The notes beneath the pieces were generated by a model. That model saw only the letters and a list, made by a program, of their open reading frames with translations. It was not told the DNA's origin and searched no databases. DNA of 64,000 bases from NCBI RefSeq assembly GCF_002878395.1, contig NC_061121.1, positions 134,634,255 to 134,698,254 of the forward strand, given 5' to 3'. Made by a program: the position numbers and the translations under genes. Shown here piece after piece: positions 49,860-61,249 of the stretch. The DNA is from Capsicum annuum (lineage: Eukaryota > Streptophyta > Magnoliopsida > Solanales > Solanaceae). The first letter of the stretch is position 1, and each line of letters starts with the position of its first letter.

Positions 49860-50748
49860 GAAGGAAAACTATTAACTTCGGCTGATCAATTTCATAGAGA
49901 AGAGATGTGGATACTTGGTACACATGTCTGCTTCTGCTTCCCATGTAGCACCCTCAACGGACTGATTTCACCATAGAACTTTGACTATGGAAACTTCCTT
50001 GTTTCTTAGTCTACAAATCTGATGATGAAGAATCTCTACTGGGACTTTTTCGTATGAAAGGTTATTCCAAATATTTGTACTTTCTAGAGGTACTACAACA
50101 TCTGAATCATCCATGAATTTCTTCACTAAGAACACATGGAATACTGGATGAACTGAGGATAATCTGTGGGTAACTTAGGATCATACGCTACCTTCACAAC
50201 ATGGCTGAAAATACGAAAGGGACAAACATAACTAGGACTAAGATTCCCCTTCTTGCAAAATTTTTTCACCCATTTCATAGGTGATACTTTCAAGTACATG
50301 AGATCATCAACCTAGAACTCAAGTTCTTTTTTGGTTACTTCTGCATAAGATTTTGGAGGACTGTGGGGTGCATTCAATCTCTCTCAAATAAACTACATTT
50401 TCTCCATAGCCTCAAACACTATGTCTGGCCCAATCAAAGTGGCCTCACCCACTCTGAACCAACCAACTAGCGATCTACATCTTCGCCCATAAAGATCCTC
50501 AAATAAAGCCATCGAATGCTAGCATGGTAACTGTTATTATAAGTGAACTTAATCAATAGAAAATGCTCATCCCAACTATGTTTAAATCAAGAACACATAC
50601 CCTCAATATATCTTCTAAACTCTGAATGGTCCTTTGTGCCTAACCATCTCTCTGTGAATGAAAGGTTGAAATAAGATAAACTTGGGTACCAAGACCCTTC
50701 TAAAAGGCTCTCTAAAACTGAGAGGTAAACTGAGTACCCCAATCTAAA
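49860..50748 (-). pseudogene. M2 integrase second half and chromodomain
   Basis: Minus-strand fragments include a GKKGNLSPSYVCPFRIF-like GPY/F motif near 50240, PKLPTDYPQF, and the core pieces SQRDG...QRTIQSLEDI near 50630 and DWGTQFTSQF near 50735 (the second Asp region, with Arg changed to Trp). It starts directly after an RT junction at about 50748, so the zinc finger and first Asp are absent. Confidence 0.82.
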
Positions 50749-51399
50749 GGACATGATTAGAAAATCAAAATGACTATAACGGGTTCTGAAAGTAGTCTTT
50801 GGAATATCACATTCCCTAACTTTAAGCTGATAATAGCCGAATCGAAGGTCTATCTTTGATAAATAACTAGCACCTTGGAGTTGATCAAATAAGTCATCAA
50901 TTCTAGGAAGAGGATATTTTTTCTTGACTGTTACTTTATTCAGCTGGCGATAGTCGATGCACATATGTAAAGAACCATCTTTCTTTCACACGAATAGGAT
51001 GGGAGAGCCCCATGGAGAAATACTAGGCCTTATAAAACCTTTATCTAATATGTCTTTGAGTTTCTTCTTCAAATCCTTAAGCTCGGCGGGAGGCATACGA
51101 CATAGAGGTATAGAAATAGGCTCAGTATCTGGAAAATAGTCAATATCAAAATCTATTTCCCTATAAGGAGGTACTCCTAGCAAATCTTTGGGAAAAACAT
51201 CAGCAAACTCATTGACTACATTGACTGATTGAACTGTTGGAGTCCCAAACATAGTATTTTTGACTCGTACTAAATGATAGATACACCCTTTGGAGATCAA
51301 CTTTTGGGATTTAAGATAAGCTATGTAATGGCCTTTGGGAGACACTGAATTAACTTTCCACCTAAAGACTGGCTCATCTAGAAACTCAAACTTCACCAC
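50749..51399 (-). pseudogene. M2 protease-RT linker and truncated RT
   Basis: The frame 50986-51399 (FEFLDEPVFRWKVNSVSPK, LVRVKNTMFGTPTV, DVFPKDLLGVPPYREIDFDI) continues after a small frameshift as 50587-50964 ([44 protein letters not shown]). Here the RT fingers and part of the palm are well kept. The frame then switches to integrase sequence read out of frame, so the last about 60 residues of that ORF are not RT. The FIDD site is gone. Confidence 0.87.
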
Positions 51400-51815
51400 T
51401 CGAGTGCAATAATAATTAGATGCATAACAAGAATAGATTCAATCTATACCATGAATAAGATCAAAGTCAACCATATCTAACTCTATTAGATCAAGTAACA
51501 TGATTTTATGAAAGATAGTTATAGGAAACTTTCTATAGATCTATTTAGCAACAACTGACTCACGTACTGGAGTAGAAACCAAGAAGGGATCATGGATCTT
51601 TTCAGAACTTATCTAAAAATTTATTGCAACTAATGAGGTCCCATAAAAGAAACTTGACCCAGGGTCTAAAAACACATAAAAATGAAGATGAAAGACATGA
51701 AGCATACCAGTAACAACATCTGGTGAATCCACCAGCTCTTGATAGGATATTAAAGCATAAAACTGACTTTGATGCTGAGTGCCACCAGTACTGCATGATG
51801 TGCCCTGAGGAGAAA
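51400..51815 (-). pseudogene. M2 aspartic protease
   Basis: The region between the RT linker and the zinc knuckle. A decayed FLDPGSSF-type active site is readable on the minus strand near 51660 (TCCCATAAAAGAAACTTGAC region in plus). An LVESPDVVTGMLH-like string near 51710 precedes it. Stops occur in all frames. Confidence 0.65.
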
Positions 51816-52900
51816 CTAGGCGACCTAAAGGAGCTGGTGCACTATTTGGCTAAGTCTAGGGACCTAAAGGAGCTGGTGCACTATTTGCATAAAATATGGA
51901 TACTCTTTGATTTCGTGACCCATCATACCACAACCATAGCAACCATTCATTCCTTTTAAACACTCACTAGGTTAAAGTTTATGGCACTTAGCATAGGTCA
52001 AATAATTGGGCCTTTCACTCATACTATTCTGAGATCTGGACATAGAAGGTTTATCCCACTTCTTCAGTATACCTCTTGGAGTAGGAGCGCTAGATGAAGA
52101 TGCTAATGGCATAGATGAATGATTCTAAAACTACCAATGATTTCCTTCTTGAGATCTAGCCTGGCCATACTAAAATTGCCCTGTCCTAGCCTTCTTATTT
52201 TCTCTCTTTCTTTCCTTCAACTTCTCTGCCTCAATTGCTAAGCATACATTATCAATCTTGCAAGATCTATGTCTTCAATGAGCATGGCAGTCCTACACTC
52301 CTTAACTACAAATCTAGATACTCCAATAATAAACCTACTCATACTAGCCCTAGGATTAGCCATCGTATTAGGGGTATGATTAGACAACTGATTGAACTTA
52401 ATGTGGTACTCCTTCATTTTCATCGAGCCCGGCCTCAAATTCACAAACTCCTCTATCTTAGCTTCCCTTATATCATGTGGGAAGAACCTATCTAGAAAAA
52501 CATCCTAAAACACCTTCTAAATCATAGGAACAACATTCTCACTTCTACCATTCTTTAACATCATTACCTAATCGTATGTTATATCTTTCAATCTATAGAA
52601 TACTAACTCTACGCTCTCCTTCTTAGAATCATGAATAATCTAGGTGATATTCTTTACCTCATTTAGATAAAGTTATGGATCCTTACCTTCTTTTAACCTA
52701 AAGATTATTGGCGGGTTTATTCTCCTGAATTCTTTGATTCTAGATGTTGCCAAATCCCCATTCCACTGTAGTGGGACTGGAACTTGAGTCTAATGATTGC
52801 CCTTAACATTGGTAGTCACATCTTGGCTTAACGCCTAAAAGTAAGCCCTAAACTCAACATGGGATACATTCTCATTCAGAGAATAGGCGGGATGGGGTGG
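51816..52900 (-). pseudogene. M2 gag with zinc knuckle
   Basis: The minus strand has GCYGCGMMGHEIKEYP near 51915-51960, a CX2CX4HX4C knuckle with the last Cys replaced by Tyr. 52238-52444 encodes NLRPGSMKMKEYHIKFNQL, the conserved capsid signature, and 52450-52760 has RFFPHDIREAKIEEF and PPIIFRL. A direct 27-bp repeat lies at 51822-51848 and 51861-51887. Stops are present. Confidence 0.82.
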
Positions 52901-53139
52901 TTGATTATTATTTTTATAGGCATTAGCTCAACGAGGAGGTATTTTCAACTGTCACATAAGAGCATAAGTTAATAGCAAATAGAGATACTGTAAGCACGAT
53001 AGATCATGAGAGAAAGAGCTAATTTGATTTTCTAAGAATGTTTGATAGCCTTTCTCATAAATGTGGCATGCTTCACACTCATGATCAAGATTCTACGTAA
53101 CGTAGCTTTTTTGACTCCCTATAACTTTTAAAACCCCTA

Positions 53140-53153
53140 GGCTTTGATACCAA
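53140..53153 (-). other. Primer-binding site of M2
   Basis: The minus strand reads TTGGTATCAAAGCC, matching the tRNA-Met complement TGGTATCAGAGC with one change, two bases from the LTR end at 53156. Confidence 0.88.
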
Positions 53154-53155
53154 GT

Positions 53156-55544
53156 TGGTAACACCTCGAAACCTATTCCTAAGATGTCACACGGTGCTCA
53201 AGACAATGAGTAACCTTAAGCTAACCCTGTCTGCCTTCTACTAGTTATAAATCTCAAAATCAAGGTAATATAGACATGAAAGTCATAATGAATGTGGAAA
53301 TTGTTTGAAATAACTAAGAATAGTCTAAAATAAATGTTTGAAATTCAAATACTGTAAGTCTAAATCTAATCTAGCAGTCTGACAATCCTCTTCTACTAAT
53401 ATTAGAGAGTCGCTGGGATAGACCCCCAGCTACTTATACTTTTTGAAAAGAATACTGAATCATATAAAACTACTAAGCTGCAGAATCGAAATGAATAAGT
53501 ACCCAAACTATAAGGACTCACCAACTGTTGAATGTAGATGGAGATGCTCAAACTACTCTCGCTGTTGATACTGAACACCTGAATTTACATTATAAGACAA
53601 TGTACCACATAGACGTATAGGTGGATTATTACTTTGAGGATGTACTGAGTATATGGGGGTGAAATACATAAGTAAAATATTATCTCATCATCATAATTTA
53701 TAAAACAATGTATGCTAAATGAAAATGAATCACATAAGTTGGAATATCTGAAATACTATAATTTTAAATCATACATAGCAAATCAAACTTTATAAATCTA
53801 GTGAGTCATAACATTTGTACTTGTATTCTCTCTTTAAATCATATTATCTAAGTGTAGGAAGGTCTAACTCTAAAATCTACAATCTGAAAGATGAAAATTA
53901 TAATTAACTATCTTTCTGTAAAGCATCGGTTAAATAAATTGGTGAGCCTTTACACTTGTTTTTCTTAAAGATTTTCTATTATTGTGTCTTTGGAATTAGG
54001 AACTTTGGGAGGTACTTCTTAACAACATAAACAATGAGAGCTTTCATGGATTCCAACGTCTTACCCATGTTGGGGAGAGTTGTTCTACCTTTGCCGTCGT
54101 AATAGAATTTTCACTTAAGTGATTGTTGACTTAGCCCACTATGGGCTCTTAAAACCTATGATGGCTCAAATTTCTGAGGAATGACACCTTGGAATCATAC
54201 CCAAGTCGGTTCTGGATACTACTCCCATACTTATCGCTAAAAAATTACAGGAAATCTACCTTAAAATAGCACAAGGGTTTATATTGAAAATAAATTATGC
54301 TTCTTTTTCTTCAAATTTCAAACTATATGAGCATTTCTTTTCTTAGCTTAGGATCAAAATATCAAATCTTTACTGAAAATCTGTGAAAAACCTGTTCATA
54401 GGATGCTTAAGTCATCATCATTCTTGAATCATCAACATATAATCTTGGGCTTGGTAACCCATACATGAAATTCATATCAAAATATCCTAATATTCATGCT
54501 TAGTCATGAAAACAATGATAATTCATCTCAAAATCGATAAATTTCTGCAATCGGAATGAAAGTATGCAAATAGACATGCAATTCAACTTCTAAAACATTG
54601 AAAATCTCATAATCTTAAAATTAGCAATAATGGGTAAGAACCCTAATTCAAATCTCATGAATATTTATTTAAAATAATATGAATTTGTAAATAAAACTTG
54701 GTTTTGGGCACAAGGATGAAAGAGGATCCTTGTTCATAAACCCAACATACCTTTATTGATGATTAGATGAAGAAACATGAATTATTGATTCCTATTTGTG
54801 TTTTAGTAGATGGATTCTTGATTATCTTGTCCTGGGAATCTTCAATCTTAAGCTTTCATGGAGAATAAATAGAGGATTTTGATTTATTAGAGAATAAGCA
54901 TTGGAGTTCTTGGGTTTTTCTTTGAGAGAGAATGGATGAAATTGGGCATAAAGTTCCTTGAATATGCTTAATTCCCTGTATTGGATGAATTGGGGCCTTG
55001 AGGATTGACAGAAATACCCCTATTAAACTCTATGTCGTAACTGAAAAATTCAACATTTTTTTGAACTGACAGGCCATCACTACATACCACTATTGTTGTG
55101 GATCATTGGAAATAAGACAATTGGGAACTAGGCCGATTCCGTGACGTTCCACAATTGCGGTGCCCCTTTGTAATGCCATTTTTCCATTGGTGCGACATTC
55201 AACTATCGTGTTGGGCTAATGGATTTTGGAAAATAGGAAATGGGACATCTTTACGTTGTGCCAACATTGCGAAGGCCCATTGGAATGTGTAAATTGTCAT
55301 TTTTTCCTTCTCCGCGATGCGTTGAGTGCCTAGGTGGCACACTGTCAACTTAAAAATGCCATAACTTTTCAACCGCATATCAGATTAAGGTGAATTTGGT
55401 ATTAATGGAAAGATTATTCAATTTCCCACACAATAGGGGTCTAAACCTTGAAAATTTCACATGGAATAAATAGTATTGATTTTGGAAGCTATGCCTTAAC
55501 ATTTTAGGAACGAATTTAAGCTAGGAAAAGTGTGGGGTATTATA
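53156..55544 (-). repeat. 5' LTR of M2
   Basis: Plus-strand TGGTAACACC to GTGGGGTATTATA, about 2.39 kb. Matches 47194-49651. CpG-rich block at 55070-55360. Confidence 0.88.
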
Positions 55545-55549
55545 ATATC

Positions 55550-55621
55550 TTACTTCCTTTATCCTTCAAAGACCCAGTCATTAGATTGTCAATATTAATG
55601 CATAAATATAGGAGGCTAATT
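55550..55621 (-). repeat. 5' LTR of T1, second part
   Basis: CTTTATCCTTCAAAGACC...GTCA and ATAAATATAGGAGGCTAAT parallel the end of the 3' LTR (CATTTATCCTGCAAAGATC...GTCA, AGATAAACTTAGGAGACTAAC at 40805-40869). It completes the T1 LTR after M2. Confidence 0.82.
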
Positions 55622-57032
55622 GTCGGCATGACCAATCCTAATGTTAGCAAACATGAGTTTGCAGTGTCTGTCTAGTGGACTCACACCATCACGGTTACCT
55701 ATCAAGCCACGCCATTATTTCTGAATTAAAAACATTACCACACAACCAAACCACCATTGTATTTATTATTAACCAAGGGTATAAGTAATGGTATCATTAT
55801 ACGGACTATAGCTTGTAAGCAATGTCCTTAGCCAATCTTTTAAGAAGAAGGGATTCCCATGTACCCATAGATTACATTATTAAGTTGACTTGGGGGAATC
55901 CCATGTACTCCACAAGTGATCATTATTATGTTTGCTTAGGGGATTCCCTTATACCCTACAAGGCTTTCAATTAGAACAACCATAACCACCAAGACCTTAC
56001 TATTTAATGATTTCAAAACATTTAAATCATTTATACCATTTAGGATTCCATTATCAGGTTATACGATCCAATAGTTCCATTAAAGATCTAACAATATAGT
56101 AAAAGCTTTCTAATAGGTATTTTATCAAACACATTGGTGGAATAGTGTTTCCAAAACAAAAAACAAGTACCAATTAACCATTTCCATGCAACCAAATGTC
56201 AAAACCATGATGAAAACATGTAAACCCCTAATTAAAACATAGGGAAACCATAACCAAGCCTTTATAGCCAAAACCCCCAACATATATTTGAAAACCCAAA
56301 ACCATAAAACATTCATGCCTTGAAAATAATTCATAAAACATTCCATTAGTTGGAAATAACAATGAGGGAGGAGTAACTTGCCTTAGATTATGAAGAAGCT
56401 ATGAAGAAATCATTCTTATGAGCCTCAATTGACAACCTTGAAGGTAACCCTAGCTTTTGCTTAACGTAAGAGCCTTGAGATATTTTGAGAGAGTGAGAGT
56501 TTAGAGTGTTTGATTGATTGAAAATAGGTAAATGAAGCCATAATAATGTGTTTTTAGTAGTGGGGTCCCAAGGAGTTATAAGGGGAAATGTACAGATTAC
56601 CCCCAACTTAAACTGTATTAATTTCCCCCAAGAGGGTATGACCACCCCCATCCATACGTTAGGATACGAGTGGTTTCTACGACCTATACCCTAAGCAGAA
56701 TCCCAACCCCCATATTGACCAAACTATGACTCCAAAGTCCCACTCATATCCACTCATATGATTGGTAGTCATAAACCGTACACTGGGTAAAATAGAATCA
56801 CCTAAGTTAAGACATAGGACATCATACGATTTGCATCATATGAATCACACACAATCATATACCCATTATAAAGAAGTTGTAGATTGGAAAGTAGCCAACC
56901 CAACCACACTGAACAAAACATGAGTGATGAGCCATAAATCGTACCCTAACTTTCGACTAGTACCCCAAGTTGTATGATGTCCAGAGAGGTCGAAACTCAG
57001 GAAATTTCTAAGGACTAAAACCTAGGGTGTTT

Positions 57033-58450
57033 AAGTTTCCATACAACAAACAAATGCCACAAAACCCCTATATACTCTTCTCGAAACGACAGAGTCACCT
57101 ACCAGGTTAGAAACAAAAAAAGGGTCCAAAATACACTTAACACTTGAACCAAAATGCATAGCCACAAATGGGGTCACATAAGAAAGAGCAGACCCTGGAT
57201 CGAACAAGCAATCAACATCACAAGAGAAGAGTTTCAAAATACCAATGAGGACATCGGGAGATGCCTCAGACTCTTGATGGGTAGTAAGAGCATAGAGTCG
57301 ATTATGACCAGTGCTGCAGCTAGAAGCGGCACCCTTTGGTGCAAGAGATAATGAAGTAGCAATAGGAACCTTGTTGGCCCAAGAAGAAGCCTTTAATGGA
57401 TAATCCTGTTGCATATGACCAATATGACCATAACAAAAGTTCCGATTCCTCCCCTTCTCACACTGGCCATGGTTCAACTGACCACAGATTCTGCAAGAAG
57501 GATATGATGGTGCTAACTGGGCCTCATTGGACTAAGATTGGTCACTCTATGCCCCCGAACCATCACAAGTATAAAAATGTCAATCACCACACGACTATGG
57601 GTAATGACTACTAGTCGTTAAATAATAGTTAAGACTCTCCCAATTCTTCTCTTGAGACAATTTCTCACTATCTCTACTGCTCTTCTACTGGTCTCTAGCC
57701 TTCTCTGAATGTATAAATCTCTTCATCTGTCTTTTCCTTAACTCAACTTGCTTCTTATTTTCCTTTTTTGAATTGTTCCATATACACCACAAGTCTTGAG
57801 ATGCCCATATCCTTGCTCAATAAGGCAACCTTTCTCTCCAAAATAAAATCACAAGACAATCCAAAAGAAAATTTCTAACCCTCATGATAGATACTAAATC
57901 ATGAGCATATCATTCAAGGCATAATCAGTTACCATCTTCTTGCCTTGCTTCAGATTTATGAACTCTTAAGCTTTTGCCTCCCTCAACTCTCAAGGAAAGA
58001 AGCAACCAAGAAAAGCATTCAAAAAATCATCCCACAAATCTAAGTCAGCATAATTACCCTTAGACTTATTCCAATCCTTATACCATTGATACACCATATC
58101 CTTCAACTAATAAATAGCGACCTCCAAGCCTACTACGTTGATAACATGCATCACTCAAAAGGTCTCTTCCATTTTATGTATAAACCCTTGAGGATCCTCC
58201 TTAACCTTAGTACCAGTAAAAGTCAGAGGGTGTAACCTCATAAATTGTCCAACTCAGTGGCCTAAGAATAACTCACAACAATACCAATAGGAATCGACTG
58301 TTGTGATTGAGATGTCACCAATTGGGTCAACATATGAACGGACTAATAAAACTCAGCATTAATCAATAGACAACGGTAGGACTCCACTGTGGCAATCAAA
58401 AATAGCAACCCTAGGCTAGGTCTGTACCCTAGAAGTAGGACGAGCTTCCA
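57033..58450 (-). pseudogene. Element A gag and protease first half
   Basis: 57031-57477 encodes, in order, CRICGQLNHGQC (first knuckle, starting just upstream), FCYGHIGHMQQDYP (second knuckle, decayed), a linker, and FDPGSALSYVTPFVAMHFG, the protease active site with DPGS where DTGS/DSGA is usual. Capsid sequence lies at 57900-58440 on the minus strand with LTFTGTKVKEDPQGF and FINLKQGKKMVTDYAL. The protease stops at 57033, where S2 begins. The stretch 57481-57900 has only fragments. Confidence 0.83.
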
Positions 58451-58649
58451 CAAATATCAGATCTTATTGGATGCATGATCTGAGAGGCGAGCAAACGAAA
58501 ATTAGTGAGATTCCAGAACTTAGACTCTATAGTCTGAAAATAATACAACAAGAAAAAAAATACTCCTTAATACATGTAGCCTATCCTTTATAAGTATGGC
58601 GCGCAACACTTCCATAAAAAAGACTCTACTTGACATATTTTTATGCACA
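58451..58649 (-). other. Element A leader remnant
   Basis: Contains a leader string (TAGCCTATCCTTTATAAGTATGGCG...) similar to that of M1 and M2. I see no tRNA-complement primer site, so the junction with the LTR is probably deleted. Confidence 0.5.
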
Positions 58650-60735
58650 ACCAATTGACAATTTTAATGCCTTCATCTCGTGGGGATACAATGTTCAGAG
58701 ATTGTTAGCGGTTGGAGCACTACCATGTAACTCACGAATAAGGGATAAGATAATGCCATGACTAATAATTCAAAACCAGTCAACTCCAATACACATCATC
58801 AAATGCCAACATATATATATATAAATATATCATATGTTGGGGAAGGAAACAAGGCTTTACATGAACTTTTAAAATCTTAACCCGAATTTTGTAGCATAAC
58901 CATCATAATCAAGGCACCCACATGTTATATGGGCCCGCTCTCCCCAAGTTGGAAGGGCCCAGTGCATGTAGCCATATGAACTATAGGATGATTATATCTC
59001 ATATGCCTGATCTGGGATTTGAACCTCCCAAATTAAATCAAAGGTGACTTAAGCACCAATTAACATAACATGGGAGACTCAAACCTCCAAATTATATAAT
59101 AAAAATAAGGGAGACTCGTACCTCCCAGTTATTTAGACCCCCACACTATTTAGTGCGGGTTTCGGTGTTGGTCTCTCGGGTCCTCTACTTTCACGTCTTG
59201 GATACACAATCCTCTTTTAAGCCCAATTAAATTTATATTGATAAATAATTTCTTTATTAGTAAAAATTATCATTTCATACCCCGGTAGAAGCTGGCCATC
59301 TACCACCTATCAACTATCTTCGAGCTAGTCTTGTTTTATATATATTGCTAACTAGACTTGCTAACTCTACTCAACTACTAAAAAATAAGTTGTATTATAG
59401 TGGTTCTTCTAGATAGGAAAATGATTCAGCATCCTCAAGGTGGTTTGCCACGTAGCTGTATTTCTCCCTTGAATGTGCATATGTATTACAATCTCCTTAC
59501 ATGTTCTTTTTAAGTTGTTCCCCATTAAAATATTTAACACACATTCCGACTTTATTTAACCAATTATGTATTTAGGCATCAATTGGTATCGTCATACTAG
59601 CCTCACTTACAAGTTCATTATCATACCATATTCCATAAACCATCACACGGGTCAAATTCATGACCCCTTAGACTCCATTAATGTTCATGCGGGGAGTTCT
59701 CATACCCCAAAGTTCACTGAAATCATACCATGGTTCATTAACCTTTTATGCCAATGAATTATTTCAATTGAGCAAGTTAAAACATTTGACAAAGCCATCT
59801 ATATTATCAATTTCAAATTTAGGTTGAGGAAACTCAATTTCCAAAACCATATGTCAAATAAAATTCATCACAATTAGGGAAAACATAACCCCTTTGATTA
59901 TTTACTAATCCAATGCACCCTATAAGTTCAGAACCATTAACGGAGCATGAATAATGTATAATAAACAATGGTAAATCAATTTAAGAGCCAATCATGTCAA
60001 AGTCGTCAACCATAAAAGAGTATTATTTCAAATCACATAATTAGCCATGTAAATTCATGAATTTGATAAAATAAATTTAATGGTAAAGTAACATGCCTTA
60101 AATACTCAAGATTATGGAGAGAATTCAACAATTGAAGCTCTACTTGAACACCTTCTTGGAAACCCTAAGTAATGATGGTTAGGAGGATTTAAGAGAGAAA
60201 AGTGTGTATCAAATGTGTATTATAGATGAAAATAGGGTCCCAGGTAGGTTTACAGATCATGGGTTATTATTGGAATTAGAGGGAAATTTCTAAAATCCTT
60301 ATTAAAAAGATATAAAATAAGTCGTCAGTCGTTACGGGTGACCTTATGATTCATACATTCAACATATGATTCTTTTCACCTTAGTCGTAGTTTGGACAAT
60401 ATCGCAGACCACCAACACTATTCTGGTTATGAAAATTACCATACAACTCATATCGAGTTCATATGACTCGTTACATCCTAGTTGTACCCTAGATAGAACA
60501 CTTTGGGAATCACAATGTTTTCCCTATGAAAAGGACTATAGAAGTTGTGTAGAGTCCTTACAAATTGTAACATGGTAGTCATAGTAAAAATAGTGACTTA
60601 GAAAAATCTCATTGGGCACGTTACAACTGGGTCCTATGACCCATAATAACTCCTTACGACTCTCAAGGTGAGTCGTAGCAAGGGTAGTAAGCCCGAAACT
60701 CAAAATTTTACAGGAACAACACCTGGGGTATTTTA
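58650..60735 (-). repeat. 5' LTR of element A
   Basis: About 2.1 kb. The right end GGAACAACACCTGGGGTATTTT matches the 3' LTR start at 37222-37243, and 59080-60110 matches 9385-10115. It includes an AT microsatellite near 58811-58830 and CpG-bearing blocks with GACTCGTTACATCC and CTACGACT-like words (60320-60700). ORFs at 59566, 60366 and 60536 are by-products. Confidence 0.8.
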
Positions 60736-60736
60736 A

Positions 60737-61098
60737 TAGGTTATATTTGGGGTAGAAAGGAAATGACCAAAGCACATCTAATTAAAATGCAAGAAAAACT
60801 GTCACCATTGACTATGATTCATATCACGACTCATGGTCATTGATCACGAGTTGTCAATGAGACTTGTAGACTGGGTAGAAACTCAAGGTCTCCTTATTGG
60901 CTTGGTCACAAGTCCCTTACCACAACTCGTGAAATTACCTTACAGCTAGTGTGATTCAAGTCATGAACATACTATAAACTTAGGGAAACCTTATTGGTTA
61001 GACGACAATTATCTCTACGACACATCACTTGAGTCGTGCCCTGAGCAGTAAGCATAATTACTAAGAAAAATTCAGAATTCAAAACCTGGAGTATTACA
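60737..61098 (-). repeat. 3' LTR start of element D
   Basis: The minus strand starts TGTAATACTCCAGG (complement of 61085-61098) beside a polypurine tract. It is truncated at about 60736 where the element A LTR ends. It contains repeated ACGACTC/CACGAGTT words at 60815-60860 and 60905-60935. Confidence 0.75.
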
Positions 61099-61249
61099 TT
61101 ACCCCCCTCCTTTAGGATCATTCATCCCTAACTGAGGAGTTATGGTAGCCTTTTACATAAATACAAGACCGAAAGCAACGATAAAACCACGAACAATACC
61201 CAAAATGCAAATAGGATAAGAAAAGTACGTACCTTAAGCATAATCAGCA

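Larger units (their letters stand above)
47194..55544 (-). mobile_element. Ty3/gypsy element M2 inserted in the T1 5' LTR
   Basis: 8351 bp on the minus strand: 3' LTR 47194-49651, polypurine tract, chromodomain and integrase, shortened RT, protease, gag, primer site, 5' LTR 53156-55544. Flanking GTATC (47189-47193) and ATATC (55545-55549) are a 4 of 5 target duplication, and the T1 LTR resumes at 55550. The internal region is only 3.5 kb because RT to mid-integrase is deleted. The LTRs differ at many sites. Confidence 0.9.
39964..55621 (-). mobile_element. Ty1/copia element T1 (Sirevirus-like), inserted in S2
   Basis: Minus strand: 5' LTR (46364-47193 plus 55550-55621), primer site, gag, protease, integrase, RT, RNase H, extra region, polypurine tract, 3' LTR (39964-40869). 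Domain order (integrase before RT) is diagnostic of copia. Target duplications are GTCGC (39959-39963) and GTCGG (55622-55626). Without M2 it is about 7.3 kb, short for the lineage, which fits deletions. All frames are broken. Confidence 0.88.
38971..57032 (-). mobile_element. Solo LTR S2 inserted in element A protease
   Basis: LTR sequence of about 2.4 kb once copia T1 is removed: 38971-39963 plus 55627-57032. Flanks share AAGTT (38966-38970 and 57033-57037), extending to AAGTTTC by context. The end GGACTAAAACCTAGGGTGTTT parallels the LTR end of element A (GGACCAACACCTGGGGTATTT at 37222). The middle resembles the A LTR at 58650-59000, so S2 is from the same or a sister family. The terminal TG/CA bases have decayed. 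Confidence 0.8.
37105..60735 (-). mobile_element. Ty3/gypsy element A, split in its protease by S2
   Basis: Minus-strand parts: 5' LTR (about 58650-60735), leader, gag and the first half of protease (57033-58450), then, beyond S2, the second half of protease, a shortened RT and integrase (37375-38970), polypurine tract and LTR start. The protease frame ends at 57033 and resumes at 38970 in the same frame if one AAGTT copy is discounted. This ties the two halves together. It has many stops, a large RT-integrase deletion and a truncated 3' LTR. Confidence 0.82.

Noticed and set aside
50587..50760. C-terminal third of the 125-codon ORF as a novel RT extension
   Set aside because: It is integrase DNA read in the wrong frame after the deletion junction at about 50748.
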